A stretch of 64,000 nucleotides of DNA from Chromobotia macracanthus (GCA_036877525.1 JAZGTH010000067.1:6536001-6600000), one strand, 5' to 3'; shown: positions 40,240 through 54,179, counted from the first letter of the stretch. Notes: generated from the letters alone by a model not told the origin. Numbers and translations are program-made.

Positions 40240-43200
40240 TTATCAAGGTTGATGGTGGTCCACACACAAAAGGCGGCTCTAGTATTTTGACCTGTGAAAG
40301 ACACAATCACAAATGTTTTCACTAGATCTTTACTTTTCCAGAAGAAACTGTGAGTGATGCTGTTGTGTCAGACTAAATAAAAAACACTGACAAAACAATG
40401 AAAAGAAAAAAAAATATTTACAGTTAATTTCTTCTGAACAACAGCATTGTCATACACTTATTCACAACAATGTCACAATAGAAAAAAGTAAGTTGTCGTT
40501 TACAGTTAATTTTTGTAATAAAACTGTAAACAATAATAAATATACACAGAAAAGGGTATCATACCCTACAAATTTACACACAAAAATCACAATGTACATT
40601 CACACAATTATTTGTTCTTAACTTTGTTCTAATGGTAATGATTCTATTTTATTGTGAATAACTCCAGGTGCCAATAGTTGGGCATGCCTGTTCATCACTC
40701 TCTGTATCTGTATAACTGTGTCTAAGGAACTCTTGCCATTTGGTGGTTTTCTTATTGCAGTATTTGGCTTTGAAATCACAGATGTGGCAGAATATAAAGC
40801 GAGCAGTTATTTATGAATGGTGAATATATTAAAAACATTAACATGTGACCACAGAAGATAAACTGATTGACTAATTTCCACTAACTAACAATGTGCTGTT
40901 TGTACAGTAGATGATGCACATATTATTTTGCTGTATCTGGCCAAATAGTGTCTAACTTGTTATTTGAAATATTTTGTATTACACGCACAACTGTGCTGCT
41001 GTACTGCGACCTCATGTTTAGGGCTGAATCACAACCTAGTACAACATCACAGAAATGTATGGGATAGGGTTAGAAGGGCCTGCTGCAGCCCAGGGGCCAA
41101 TGGCCATCTGAAGGGTTACTTTCACAGCTTGGGGGCTTTTTGGGAAAAGAACATAACACAGTTTATTGAATGACAAACTCTCGTAGGAAATGTCAATGCC
41201 CTGTGCATTCTGGTGACTCAAATAGGCTGATTGTGTGAGTGTGTGAGAGAGAGTTCTTGTTGGATGTAAGCCAGGCTATTTGAGATTCACACTGAGCAAT
41301 GCCTGCTTGTTTTGGCAGGCAGAACTGTTGCAGGCGGCACCCAGACGATATATTGCACACACAAACTCAAAAATAAGCATGTGCTTGCTCATTTAATGGA
41401 GGAAGATACACAAAAAATACTTAGAAATACAAAACGAAACAGTTACAGGTGTATTCCTCAGAGCTGTGCATCTCTACAGACACACAACAGCATAAAACTA
41501 TGTCAGAAGATTAAGTGAGTGTGTCGTGACCTCCCATTACAGTAGGAATTACATTCGCATGCTTTATTTCCAGCTGGTCCTCAGGGGTCAGTCTGGAATT
41601 TGTGAAGATCATGGGTGAACTAATTTGAGCTGATGTGTCTCCAAAAATAAATGCACTTGATTTTCTAGTGCCAGGACACTACAGGATTTTCTTGTGTGCT
41701 CCCGTTCATGAAAAGCTGCCACCACAATACTATGTTAAAGGTGTTTGCCAATGTGTTGCTATGCAGTTGCTAAGATATTCTAAATTCACACAAAGCTGTT
41801 AGCGGAATGTTTTGGGTGGTTGCTAGGTGGTTACTTACCAGCCCAAATGATTTATACAGATAGTGGGTTTCCGAATAAGATTATTTAGGGAAGATTCTGT
41901 TCTTCTTGAATTTAAAAACACTGATGAGTCAGAATCTTACAAACTGTGCAGGATGAGTTACTTGACAAAGTTTAACATCCATAATAAGAAGTTTCTCATA
42001 ATTCTATGTATGAGCAATAGTGTCAGTACTTTCCTTAGTAAAATACAAAGAGAGTAAAAATAAAAAAAGAAATACAATGCCAATTCATTGCATGTGTAAG
42101 TATCACAGAGGACCAGAGGAGACAGCACTGAGCTTGGCTCGGCTGTAGTCAGCTTAGAAGTGCAAGAGATTACAGCGCCATCAGGATTTGATTGATCAGG
42201 TCTCTGATGTCATAGATTAACACAATTAGTCCGTCAGCACACTGAAGGTGTGTGTGTGTATGTGTGTGTGTAGTGGGGGGAGTAAAGGGGGTTGTATTCT
42301 CCACCAAGTCATTTCACCAGCTGCTCTGTTGGCACAGTTCTGCCCCTGGACCACCCCATTTATTAGTATGAGTATCTGCCCATAAGCCCTCCATACTATA
42401 AAAATGCTGCCCACTGGCCCACTGTTCAAGATTGAATGTTTCTAAATGATTTGTCTCTCCATCTGTTTTATTCAGTGGAGATTTTCCTGTGGAGTGGGTT
42501 AAACTATCACATTAACACATGCAATTACTCAAGTGCTTAATTAGACAAGTAACTACAATCAAATGACCCTTTTCATGCAATTCATGTGTTTGATTAAAAT
42601 AAATAAATATAAAATCCATTCTTCGAACATTCCTGTGAGTTTCCCCTAGTAAACATTCATTATTATTATAATTTCACCAGCTGAGTTATGCTTTTTAAAT
42701 CAGCAGATGTTGACAGTTTTGTATTTTGATTTTTTAAGATGAGCTAACTAGCACGACCAAGTCATGTTAGTGAATCTCCCCGATGGAATCCGATTAATGA
42801 GGGCTTCTTACAAGCTACCAAATTTATACTATAAGGCGAAAACTTGCTGACGGTGCAAACAAGCTTATCATGAGAAATAGCTTACGATAAGAAAAAATTC
42901 TGAAATTAAATGCATGCACCATTGCTGTCAAATGGCATCCAGGCATGAAGTAGGAGAAAAGGCCCTGCACAGTTTTCCTAAAGTTCCTCAAACATTCCAA
43001 ATGCTCACAGTTCAGAACTCCACAGCGTTGATTTTTTTTCCTAGCTAGCAGTTTTGAATTATGAATAAGAGAAGACAAAAAGGCAAGTAGAGTTATCCTT
43101 TAATACAGAAAGTTTTAAATATTCCTAAATGATAAAGTGGGAACAGTCATACACAAACACACATAATCAGATGTCAAATGTGTGGTTTTGTGAAACATTT

Positions 43201-44337
43201 TCATGTGAATCACATGTAAATTTCCACGGAAAACCTATGGAATCACATGTGAGGGTGATCTTTACACAAAAATAATTTGACAAGGCAAGCACCTACTACA
43301 TTAAATTAAAGTAAATGTTCAAAAACATTTCTTGTTATTAAAGGTGAGACACTAAAGTTTGGTGACTACAGGAGCTCATCATAGAACGTGTTGTCATTAT
43401 TTTTGGTTTCATTTCCTGTTCAAGACTATTCCTATTATGGAATTAATATAAAAATAAATTGGTGGATTTAAGCATATTAAAATTAACTTGTAATGCCATT
43501 TACATGTGTGGGAGAGTCCACACATAAGGTATAACTGTGCTCTTTCATTTCTGATTACAAAACTGTCCCTGAAGACTGATCCTGATGCAATGCATTCATT
43601 ATCCAGAACTCGTGATGGTCCACGCAGCAGGGCGTCTATCTGAACAGAGCACTGTCTCCATCACAGAGATCTCCATCACACAAGGACATGAGACTCATTT
43701 CATTTAATGAAGGCTTGCGAAGGAGAGAGAAAAAATGTCACCTCGTTTAATTCCATTTTTTAGAATAATTCAAGGAGACTTATCTGGTCTTGTTGTTGTG
43801 GTCCAATTGGATCAAGCCCTCATCTCCCCATTATAAACCTTTTGAGAGTTTTTCTTTTATCCATATTTTCCCGAGAGAGGGATTATGCCACACAGTCAGA
43901 GGCCTCTGAATGTGAATTATAATTTTTCGATTCTGACAGGTAACAGCCTAAGAACATGTCTGCACATTATCTTCAAGTACAGCTTGCCCCGGTGATGACC
44001 CACCTGCTACATCTCAAAACCACAGCCATCTCTTCCTCTGAATTTCTCTTCCTCTTCACAGTATATCTCCCTCCTACATTCCTAAAAATAATCCTTCAGT
44101 TGTGACCTGTGTTGGTAAACTGTGTCACAATAAGCACATCATTTTAAAAATGAGTTCTAGTTATTTTCACATTCTCCATTAATTAAAACCTTACAAATGA
44201 TGTGTGATTTGTTGGAATCCATCTTGATGACTGTCTGAAGCACCATTCATCAAGAAAAAAGAGGGAAAAAAAACAACAATTTGTAATGGATTAATGGATT
44301 ATTAAAACAAAGGAAAGGGGTTTAGGGAGCAATTCTC
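40240..44337. other. Intergenic, no gene seen
   Basis: AT-rich. It contains the inverted TAGCAACC block at 41750 and a TG tract near 42248. The stretch 43590-44060 is repeat-free and more balanced in composition, a weak candidate regulatory region. Confidence 0.55.
41750..41835 (-). repeat. TAGCAACC-type repeat, inverted
   Basis: gttgctatgcagttgctaag and tgggtggttgctaggtggtt are the reverse of the unit at 39340. Confidence 0.55.
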
Positions 44338-44467
44338 TCAGAAAATGTTAAACTGTCCAGATTTTAAGACGTTGTAATAAAGGTATTTCTTGGTTATAAC
44401 ATTATTTAAACTATTTTAAATTCTGTAATGTTTTTAAAATGTTTCCACAACTATATAATAAGAATTG

Positions 44468-44502
<35 letters not shown>

Positions 44503-44575
44503 ATATAATGATAAACTAGTTCTACTAACATTACTGCAGTAATTTTTTTTAAAAGCTTTGAGAACATTAGCACAA
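44338..44575 (+). mobile_element. CCCAGCTAACA-type MITE fragment with AT expansion
   Basis: The interior is recognisable (atttcttggttataacatta, gatatataatg, ctaacattactgcag), but both terminal repeats are gone. The central atatat has grown into an AT microsatellite at 44471-44499. Confidence 0.65.
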
Positions 44576-45960
44576 TTTGTCTGCCAAATTAATTCCAAAC
44601 ATTAATTCATAAGCCTTTCCGATGAAAGATATTTAAGACAATGAGACACATAAATTCAGTCAGATGTTTCCAAACTTTTGTCCATTCCTGCAAATGTTCT
44701 CATATGACATAAAATGTCGGTTTGTATTGTATTACAACAATTATGACATCTGAAAAAAACAGATGGCATGCCACCAATGGGTTTTCTCAAAACAGTGTTC
44801 CAGACAGTCACCACAGAGCTTAAAAAAAACATATCTCAAAGATACTGCAAAGCTTTTTCTTTCTCTATATTTAATTGCAGGGTAAAAATAAAATCACTTA
44901 TGTCCTTCGAAAAATGTCAACAATGAAAAATAGAGCTTTCCTTTGTAAAACGTACAGAATGCGTAAGTGCTGACTGAGTCACAACATGCTATTGATGTTG
45001 CTTTTTCCAGTAGTCAACATTCTCTGTGGAAATAAGATATTTCTCTTTGGGTCTGTTGGTGCGTGTTTGTGAGCAGACATATCTAATGACAAAGAGCAGA
45101 TCATGGATGACCTCCACCGTTTTTATCAACATCATATTTATTATTATTGTACTTATATTTTTTTGCAATCCTATCATTTTCAACTTAATAATTTTCAATT
45201 TGTTTCTTGCTAATATTTGTTGCTTTGCTTCACCATCTGCCTGCCAGCTCACAGCTTCACAACAAATGAAAGAATGACATTTGAAGATGTGAATCCATAT
45301 GTTTTGGAGATATTTAGTAAAAGCAGCTCTCTGAGTCCTATTCAAATGCCACCAGAATTTTGGCAGAATGCTACAAACAACCAAAACACACACATGTGCG
45401 CACACACACACACACACAAAGGAGCACCAACAGGCTGCTTAGAAACTGGTATGATTCAACAATGACCTTTCAGGCATCTCTGCAGCTTCCTCTCCCTGGC
45501 TGGCTTGGCGGAAAGAACAGGCGAACAAGACGCAAAGATGAAGAAAGGGGAGCTAATTAAACCAAACCGCAGAGCAAGCGATCTCCATATTCACTAATTA
45601 TCTGCAAGTGTTTTTTAGGGGGTCAGCATGGGGAGAAAGGTAGATTGCTAATAGCACACTAAACAGATACAGCTTGGTGGCCAAAAAATGTGATCTGGAT
45701 GAGTCCTGGAGTGTTTCTCAAAGCACCACAGTAATTAGACTCTGGTAATTAAATGCAGTAGGTGCACAAAATACTACAACCACAGCTATTGTCAACAGCT
45801 GCCCTTTCCACTCACCTCTCCTGGTCTGATGTCTAACGTCATCCTGTACCTCCTGCTGAAAGAATCTCACCAAACCTGTCAAGAAACAAAATTCTGATCA
45901 GAAAAATGATTTTGCATTGTTTTCATGACATTATTTTCATGACAATCAAGCACATGAGCC

Positions 45961-45995
45961 CACACATACAACCAATTACTGTGGTTGTATGTGTG
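45961..45995. other. 14 bp hairpin
   Basis: Arms cacacatacaacca (45961-45974) and tggttgtatgtgtg (45982-45995), perfect, loop attactg. Confidence 0.65.
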
Positions 45996-46887
45996 TGTCC
46001 TGCTCTCCTGTTAAATGCAACAGTCCTGCTCTCCTGTATTTATGCAGACCTGAATTTGAAATATACACTCACACATTAATCCTTTTCTGTTTCTGTCCTT
46101 GCCAACTTTTTAAGTCTATTTGCCTTTTTTTTGTTCTGTTCTCTCTATCACTTGTTATTTTCCCCCTCTCAAACTCTTGTGCTTTATTTTGGCTGTGTGC
46201 ATCTGATGCGAGACCATGGGGTTATTTCAAAAGTCACAAAAAGTTCAAGCTGCAAACGCACAAAGTATAAAGTCACAAAGAGGATTATTGTGACAGTGCA
46301 TGCTAGAGGAGTGAAAACAGAGACAGAACCAGAGAGGGATGGAGACAGAAAAAAGAGAGAAGATTACAAGGGTTTTTAAAGCAACAGGCTATTGCAAAAA
46401 TCTCTTGATCACTCCGATAGCTTTTCTTACACAATGAAACAAGCAAAGAGAGACTCTAGCCGCTCAGCAGGCTGGAATTGCCAGATCAGCACTCTGCTTT
46501 GATATTTGCCAGTCAGTCAGTAGGGTTTTAAGGTAAGCTGTGCTACAATACAGGAGAACTGACAATTCAGCACCACGGACAGTGTCTGCCTTCTGCATGG
46601 AACTTCTGCTTGAAGAAAATCTACTGCTAAAGTAACTCTGAGAGGGTCCAGAGCTAAAAGCAAAACTAAGGCAGGCAGGGGTTCGAGCAACACTGTAAGT
46701 ATTATAAATACTTTTTTGTATAGTATGGACAAGAATGGTACCTTAAATAATGTGACTTATAAAGGAGAGGCATGGTGTTACCAGCTCCTCAGACCTACAT
46801 TTTTTGCCTAATCGATGATAAATGTCCAGAGATCCAATGCACTTATATAGTGAGTGGAAGATGAACAGTGTCTTATGACTCCAGTGA

Positions 46888-46950
46888 GCATCTAAGCAAC
46901 AACTTGGAAACACCCTGGTAACCTGATCATTTTTCACTGGCAACCACCAG
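46888..46950 (+). repeat. TAGCAACC-type repeat, short
   Basis: atctaagcaacaacttgg, ccctggtaacc and ctggcaaccacc are diverged units. Confidence 0.45.
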
Positions 46951-48342
46951 TTAAGTTTTCTTTAGAAAATATGAAAATCTACAGAAGTTGAGGAAAAAAG
47001 TCCAGGTGAAATAACAAACATGGTAGAAAAGCAAAGTGCATTCAGATTCAACGAACGAAATGGGTCCAAAACTACATACACAACGTAAATGAATTCTGTA
47101 TTTTAAATGCTTTCTTGCAGCTCTCTGTGTCCCTGTCATCCCTTTTGAGGGGGGAAAGATGTTCACTTGAATAATGCACAAGGCCCAGAGGACACTACAT
47201 TACAACCGATGCTTAAAATCAAGGCACACAATCTCTCACCCCTTTCATTTTCAATCCTGTCACTTCTTTCATTTGCTAACTGCTTGCTGATGAATAAAAT
47301 ATGGTCCCAAATTTAGTCATATGTTGATTTGTTGGATGCATATGAAATTTCCCGCTTCTGCTGTGGAGAGAATTTCAATTGAACCGAGAAAGGGGACCGC
47401 AGTCCAGCGATAAAATATGTAAAGGAGTTATATGTTATTCAAACAGGACAAAGGGTTTAAAACGAGGCAAGAAATGAGTTATTCTTCTTTTTCTGTGCTT
47501 TAAATGTTTGACACGTAAACGTCAACAAACAAGACTCAACAGCAGTGCTGCAGGTGGACATTCATGTAACCAAAATTTAACGCCAAATATTGCTCTGCAT
47601 TCTCATTTGATTCTCATCTCCTCTCTGTAAATATAATTATATATTTGGCCTTTTAGCAACACCAGATAGCTCTGCCCACAGTGACATCTCATCAATCTCA
47701 CGTTCTGATTGGCTATTGTTAAGGGGTTTCATGCAGTATTTTGCTATCAATAAAAACAGAAAAATATCATGATACTGGAAACATGGTGTTAAGACATTGT
47801 GTTTGGCAGATGTTGTGATTCTTCATGAACAGCTGCTGTCAATTGTTTAGTTAAAGACAAATTAAGGCATTTCAAAACATAGTTTATAAATGAAAAAGTA
47901 TTGTCTGAATTTATCATATGCTTAAAGAGAAAGAACTTTAATAGATTAATTATCCTGTTTTATGTAAAAATGTAAAAAAAAACAGATTTTAAAAAAGTAT
48001 TCAATATCAACAAAATGACAAACCAAATCTAAACCGAGAGAAGAGATAGAAACTATTCAACAGTGACAGATAACTTTCTATCTGCACAAAAGATATTCTT
48101 TACAATGTGCCTCCAGTAATCATATATGATACACAGAAATTGTCCAATCAGAAGCACTATCCCCTACCCTATTAGCTTCCGCCCTATCAAAATAAAGATG
48201 CTCAAAAGAAGAAAAGTGCCCAGAAATGTGATATGAATTACAGTGAGATGGTGGTTATTGTGTGTATCTTGCTGTAACCTTTATATAAAACTGATGTAGT
48301 CTGTCTTTTCATATTTGCATGGCTGTGAGAGAAAGACAGTGA

Positions 48343-48345
<3 letters not shown>

Positions 48346-48390
<45 letters not shown>
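48346..48390. repeat. GA microsatellite
   Basis: About 22 GA units, uninterrupted. Confidence 0.93.
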
Positions 48391-48393
<3 letters not shown>

Positions 48394-49524
48394 CCTTACT
48401 CATGACAATGCCCTAAGCAAGTCGGATTGGATTTGAATAAAAATTGATGGAACATCAAAATATATCTTTACCAAATACTGTACGTTAACCAAAACAAAAC
48501 CAAAATACTTGCTTGTTTTAAACATTTCCAAAAGGTCTTTGATTCATTTTGGCTCAAAGATCAACTATCTTTGAGAAATGGCTATAGGGAACAAAACAAA
48601 TAATGACAAATAAAAACAATGTATTCAAACAACCAATGTGTAAATAAAAGTAGAAATAAACTTAACATTTAAGTGTGGGAGAGAGTTTTCCTTTTTACAA
48701 GAGCCTAATATGCAGCTCTGTTTCACAAGAAAGAAAACGGCTTTGGTTTCAATGTATTTAGCGTTGAAAAATGGAACGTTTCAGTCACATATTGGGATAA
48801 AACAGATGAATCTGTCACAGCAGATCTAACAGTCACTCCAACATCTTGTTTGTTTGGACAGAAATGGTCTCTTTGGAGATCTGTGCCCCTTGGCCGATCC
48901 AAATACAACTCGTATTGATCAAAGCCATAGCTAATTCCATTACCTAATACTACGCAGTAATACAAGCCTTGAAGAAACAAATTATTAAATTAGCATAAAT
49001 GCCTCATTAAATCAGAACTGGACCAACACTTTATATAATAAGATGCTTCCTTCCAACAAATAAACAATTGGTATGCTTTGTTAAATCTTTCTTTGATTCT
49101 GTACACAACAAGAAGTACATGGTGTAGTATAATTCTTTCCCAAAGGTATCAGTAAGTTTATTTCTGCTATTCTACTATAGTATTCATACTCTTGACTGGA
49201 GGTTGTTGTCTGTGTTAATGAGATTAAGCTGAAGGTGTGTCGAGAAACACACTGACCAAAACAAACTGTACGATTTACTGTATCCCACAATGCAATGTGC
49301 TTGGCTTTACCATCCATTTATAATGTGATAAATTTACAGAAAGAACTGCAAATTTTAATACCTTTTCACTCATTACATGGTTGCAAAAATGGGACACTAT
49401 CTACACAAAACTGGGTTAAAAGTGCAAAATGAACATAACTGATCACACTATTACCCTCACCAGTTTAAACACAAGGTCAAATGATGGAGCAAATCAAGTC
49501 ACATAAATTAAAAAAAATAGTCAA

Positions 49525-49700
49525 TAGCATGCATACTACAGTGCAGACAGTAGCCAATACTGTAATACTACAAATACGCCAATACTAAAGGATACATTAT
49601 CATAATACAGTATGTTTTGCATGCATGCAGAAATGTGCATACTGTGCACTATGCACAATACTGTCCACATACTGTACTGTATACTTCAGAAATAACAAGT
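49525..49700. repeat. CAGTATGCA-rich dispersed repeat
   Basis: Recurrent gcatactacagtgca, aatactgtaatac, gtgcatactgtgcactatgc and catactgtactgtatac words. A small relative, atactgcacagtatgcagtc, occurs at about 13018-13040. Confidence 0.45.
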
Positions 49701-51769
49701 GTCATGATATTGACAGTAGTTTGGTGGTGTGCTTGCGTTTTCAAACACAGCCCTTAACATGCTTCTAAACATAACTAAACAAAAAAAAAACATAGTGGAA
49801 AGTGCTGAACTAATTCTTTCTCATTCTCTGAATTCATCTCTCCTTCTGTAAAAATATGAATGGCCCCTGTGTGTGTTCATTTAAATAGGCACATACATCA
49901 AAAATGAATGACAGATAAAATGTCCTTTTATCTGAAGCACCAATTCCATCCTGTTTCCTGAAGAACCACTATAAATTTCAGTTTTACAATCAGGGAAGGA
50001 AATGTTATCCCTGAATGAAACTATTATCTTAGCCACCTGATACACTGTGACACACTATTCTGCATGTACAGAATAACAACTTCTCCTGTTTAGCTCACCG
50101 CAGAGGAAGCAGATGACTCGTGTGATGTTGGATCAGAACTTTGCAATTTTCAGAATTAAAATGATTTTCAAACCTCAAAAATCTGGCACTTAAACTGAAT
50201 TAAACACACTATAGGATTCTGAATTGGAATTTGAATTGGAATGACAGGACAAAAACATTATTTAATTGCAAATCAATGAAAGTGAAACTCAATGAAAAAT
50301 CAATGAAAATGCAAATCAATGAAACTTTTTAAGGAGTTTTTTATAGACATGCCACTTAAAAATACAAAGTCATAGATTACAAAGTTTTCATGATTTCTGC
50401 TGTAAACACTAACCAATGACACTTAAATTACCTTAAAGATGCACTGTAACTTTTGCCTCTCTGTCGCCATCTTTGTTTGAAGCATAAAATTGCAGGTTAT
50501 TTTACGTACTTGTCTTTATGTGTTTGCCCCTTTTACTTTTCTTTCTATTCTGATACTCAGTTACACCAGGAACAAATTTTGTTTTTTAATTTTACAGATC
50601 TGTAATGCTGAACTCACACGATGAGTCAACCACATTTCTCATGGTTATTTATATCTTTAGCTGTAGTGTGGCAGTAGGATATATCAAAAACATGCTTTGC
50701 CATTATCTGTAATATCAAATGAAATTTTTTATAAACAATGAGTCTAAAAACAGACATTATGAAACACAGAGATCTGATCTTATCATCAACTCAGTCTATA
50801 GTTATATGAAGAGACAAAACAAAAGACAGCCTAAGTCCTTAATAACCTTGGTAACATCTTGGTAACATCTTCAAGATGCTTAAAGCCTTGATTAACTTAC
50901 TAGAAGTTAATTAATGAAATGTATTCATGACCTTATTTTTGAAAATATTCCTTCTTTACAGAGTTATGTACGTATGTATTTATTTGTGTTTTGTTTACCT
51001 AAAACTTTTCACAGTACTGTAGTTTTCTAGTGGAATGTTGAATCTTGAAGATGTTCCCACAGTACTGATATTTTCTACTGACAACCTGAAGCAAACAGAA
51101 AAAACAAACAAAAATATTATAATACAAGGAGAGAAGGGAAGCTATTGTTATGCACTGATAAGAAAAACTACTTAATTAGAAGAGTCTGGAGTGTGTGTGC
51201 TAAAATGAATTGGACAGTTATTTGTCCAGAATGACAATCACATGAACGTGTTTTCAGAGATATTTCACCAATTTAATGGGTCACTTCTTATCAACTTCTG
51301 CATTTACCCATTTGTTTTGGTGACATTTGATTGGTCTAGAGTTGTGTTATTATGTGGCTCTGATTTATTTCTGAAGCATCTAATAAACGATATCACTGCA
51401 TTCTCATCATCGACCTCTGAAGAACAGAACTCAATGCTACCTTCATTTTAACAAGAACCACAGTCTCAAATGCTTCGCCAAACACATAAAAACACCTGAA
51501 TGTCATGCAACTCCCATAGATAACCGTTACAAAACGATAATCACTGTTTTTAAAAGTAAAAAGTGTGAGATGTCTCATTACAAAATTTCTCAAATAAAAC
51601 ACTTACTTGTGTCCTTTACATCAGGTTCAGTTTGGATTCTGTCCCTCTATAAAGTGTCTCGATTGTTGGCAGAATTCTGCAATGAATGTCATCCCATTAA
51701 AACACTCATATATTATTTTTATGGTGATTAAAAACGTACCGTGATGATGGTAACACAGATTGCTTCATC
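49701..51769. other. Intergenic, no gene seen
   Basis: AT-rich. A small tandem of caatgaaa words occurs at 50272-50325. Nothing else recognisable. Confidence 0.55.
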
Positions 51770-52090
51770 ACCTGCCGAACACCTTGTGTTTGAATTGGGA
51801 CAGCAGATGTGTGTTTTAATTAAAGCGTTAGCATTGGCCTCGTGTGTGATATGGGTTCACTACAGCAGTTGATTTTGTGAGTCTTTGCACAACATCCTCT
51901 TACCCGACACTCTAAACGCCATTATGTCAGGTGCCATGGTTCACTTATTAATGAAATGAGTCTCTTGGCAAACCCTGTGATTTAAACTGCCAACTGAATC
52001 CAATTCAATCTCAGGGACCATCGTGGAGAGAAAGCAGCGAGAGCCATTTGAGACTAAACTACATATCTCATTTGTTTGGACGTGGACGGT
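51770..52090. promoter_or_regulatory. Candidate conserved non-coding element
   Basis: Repeat-free sequence with ttttaattaaagcgttagc, cttattaatgaaatgagtc and ggcacctgaca-like words on the reverse strand (tgtcaggtgcc), just left of a MITE. Inferred from composition only. Confidence 0.25.
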
Positions 52091-52249
52091 TACATTATGG
52101 GAACTGTAATCTTTCAACAAACAACTTGGAGTTTAAATAGATTTTGTGGAACATAGGCTCCTGGCTTTTGTTAAGACGGTCCCTGACCTGACTTTTCCAT
52201 TAGATGTGTTTAAATCTCTTAGTTTGAAGTTAGCCAAGAACAGTAGCTA

Positions 52250-52555
52250 CCCAGCTAACAATATTAGGTTGTAAGAATGTTTCCCTAATGTTTCATTAAG
52301 TTACAAAAACATAAAAAAAAGTTATTTTGAAAGCTCTAGGAATGTTAAAAAAACACTTTTTAAACGTTATTTTTAATGTTTTTGCCGGTAATAAAAATGC
52401 TATTCAAACATTCTGTAACATTTTGTAAATAACAACCAGTAACTACTTGGGAATAATGTTTTTTTATATATGATATATAACGTTAAAAACTTTATACTAA
52501 CGTTACTGCAAGAACATTTTTTGAGAACATTTGAGAACTTTCCATGTTAGCTGGT
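52250..52555 (+). mobile_element. CCCAGCTAACA-type MITE, near full length
   Basis: It starts cccagctaacaatattagg, preceded by TA, and ends ccatgttagctggt. About 306 bp and one of the best preserved copies. It sits 425 bases from an oppositely oriented copy. Confidence 0.85.
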
Positions 52556-52719
52556 TGGGGTTGACACAAATAAACACACACATGCATTTCCATTTTCATT
52601 CCTGCATTTAGACCCAAACAGAAACGAAAGTCAAATCACACAGAAGACTTTCAGTTCGATTAAACATAGACACACACGCACACACAAACACACACATCTG
52701 TCATATTGACGTCTTGTGT

Positions 52720-52960
52720 GTGAACCGAAGCATAAGCAGGTGCAATTACCAGGTATCGTCCCCTCTGCCCCCTGTCGTCACTGGCCATCCGTAATTGGCA
52801 TACAAGTGAAGGGAAAATTGCGTGGGCGCGTCACAATGTCACCGGGTGTCATGCAGTGTCACGTGGTGAAATGACTCGTGAGAAACCGTGCGGGCGGCCT
52901 GTTATTGGGCCTGTCAGCAATTTAGTGTTGCTTTAAGAATGACAGCGTGTATGTGTGCTT
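52720..52960. promoter_or_regulatory. Candidate conserved non-coding element, GC-richer
   Basis: An unusually CpG-containing island for this window (gcgtgggcgcgtcac, gtgcgggcggcctg, cattggcctgt-like ttattgggcctgtc), with gtaattggcatac. It sits between two MITE copies, unbroken by repeats. No ORF of note. Confidence 0.28.
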
Positions 52961-52980
52961 TGAGATAAAAGTAAGTTTTA

Positions 52981-53289
52981 CCCAGCTAACAGGGAACGTT
53001 CTCAGAATGTTCTTTAAGAGTTCTCTCAAAGTCCTCTCAAAATTATTTAAAACATTCTTGCAATAAGGTTAGTAGAGGTTTTTTTGACGTTATATAATAT
53101 ATATTAAAATGTTATTCCCAAGTTGTTAGTGGAATGTTTTAAAAACAGAATTATAACAAAGCCAAAAGGCGAATACAATGTCTAAAAGACTGGACGTTTT
53201 GAGAACTTTCAAAATAAGGTTTTTAACATTTTTGTTACTTACTGAAAATATTACGGAAACATTCTTACAATCTAAAATTGTTAGCTGGG
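52981..53289 (-). mobile_element. CCCAGCTAACA-type MITE, full length, TA target duplication
   Basis: The plus strand starts cccagctaacagggaacg and ends aaaattgttagctggg. The dinucleotide TA flanks both sides (52979-52980 and 53290-53291). The length is 309 bp. This copy best defines the family ends. A TA target and short non-coding interior suggest a Tc1/mariner-type non-autonomous element (inference). Confidence 0.88.
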
Positions 53290-53291
53290 TA

Positions 53292-54179
53292 TGCATCACT
53301 CAGATCTAGTCAGGAACCAACCCTGCATAGAAATCTATAGAAAACTCACACCTGGGTAGAAAAATGTTACAATATGACTTTAAAGTTCTACAATAAACTT
53401 TGACCAACTGCAAACGGTTCAATCTAAGGACGCAAGACAAAATCTGTATGAAACGAAAGGTAATTCTAACAGTTTTGCTTGTTTTGTCTGGTCTTTCTAT
53501 GTTCTTTTCCCTGTTCTGCTCCAGATTCTTGTTTTGTCTAATGTATTCCAGCATACAGACACAGCCAACACTCAGAATCACATGTCAAAGCTTTGAAGTC
53601 ACTGTAGTGCACTTTTCATCTTTCATGTTGCTGTTTTGTTTTCCCCTATTTTTTTACACAAGTACTTTCCTCTCATTCTGTTGAAAATAACAAACAGTCT
53701 TTGTTTGGAGGGCTGGTTAAATCAAGACGGCATTCTATGTCTGTTTTGATTAATTCGAATCAGATTGATTGTTTTAATGTACCTGAGTTATGACTGATGC
53801 CTGGTCTGCGCGAGCGAGGAAATAAACAAAGCAAGTTTCGCTGAAGATTAAAGCAAATATTACCATAAAATCAGCAAGTCAAATCAGTCACAGCCATCCT
53901 GAGGTTAAAATCATTTCGTTGCCATTTTAAATCTTTCTCAGAGTTAACTTACAGATGTACTGTATTATTCTTCTCATGCGTCACTAATGAAGAGCAACAA
54001 ATTCACGCTAAAATTCACAGAGCCCACTCAGTTGGTAAATCAGCTATGAGTTAATGTTTTTATAAAGCAGAGAAGTTTGGAAAGTTTGTGAAAACTTCAT
54101 AAATAATTGCATTCCTCCTCAAGCCTGACGAGGAAGGGAAATGTCCTCTTTTTTTGTCTAAAATTGGAGCAACGTTCTG
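53292..54179. other. Intergenic, no gene seen
   Basis: Unique AT-rich sequence. The 90-codon frames near 53306-53684 overlap on opposite strands and show no family features. Confidence 0.55.

Larger units (their letters stand above)
44576..49520. other. Intergenic, no gene seen
   Basis: Holds a CA tract, the hairpin at 45961, a short TAGCAACC cluster and the GA array at 48346. No supportable exon. Confidence 0.55.

Noticed and set aside
44989..45417. 142-codon minus-strand frame with a hydrophobic start
   Set aside because: It starts inside a CA tract and overlaps an equally open plus-strand frame. No family features.
1..54000. Search for rRNA, CRISPR arrays, bacterial operons or an integrated virus
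   Set aside because: No direct-repeat spacer array, no rRNA-like block, no gag/pol-type frame or long terminal repeats were seen.
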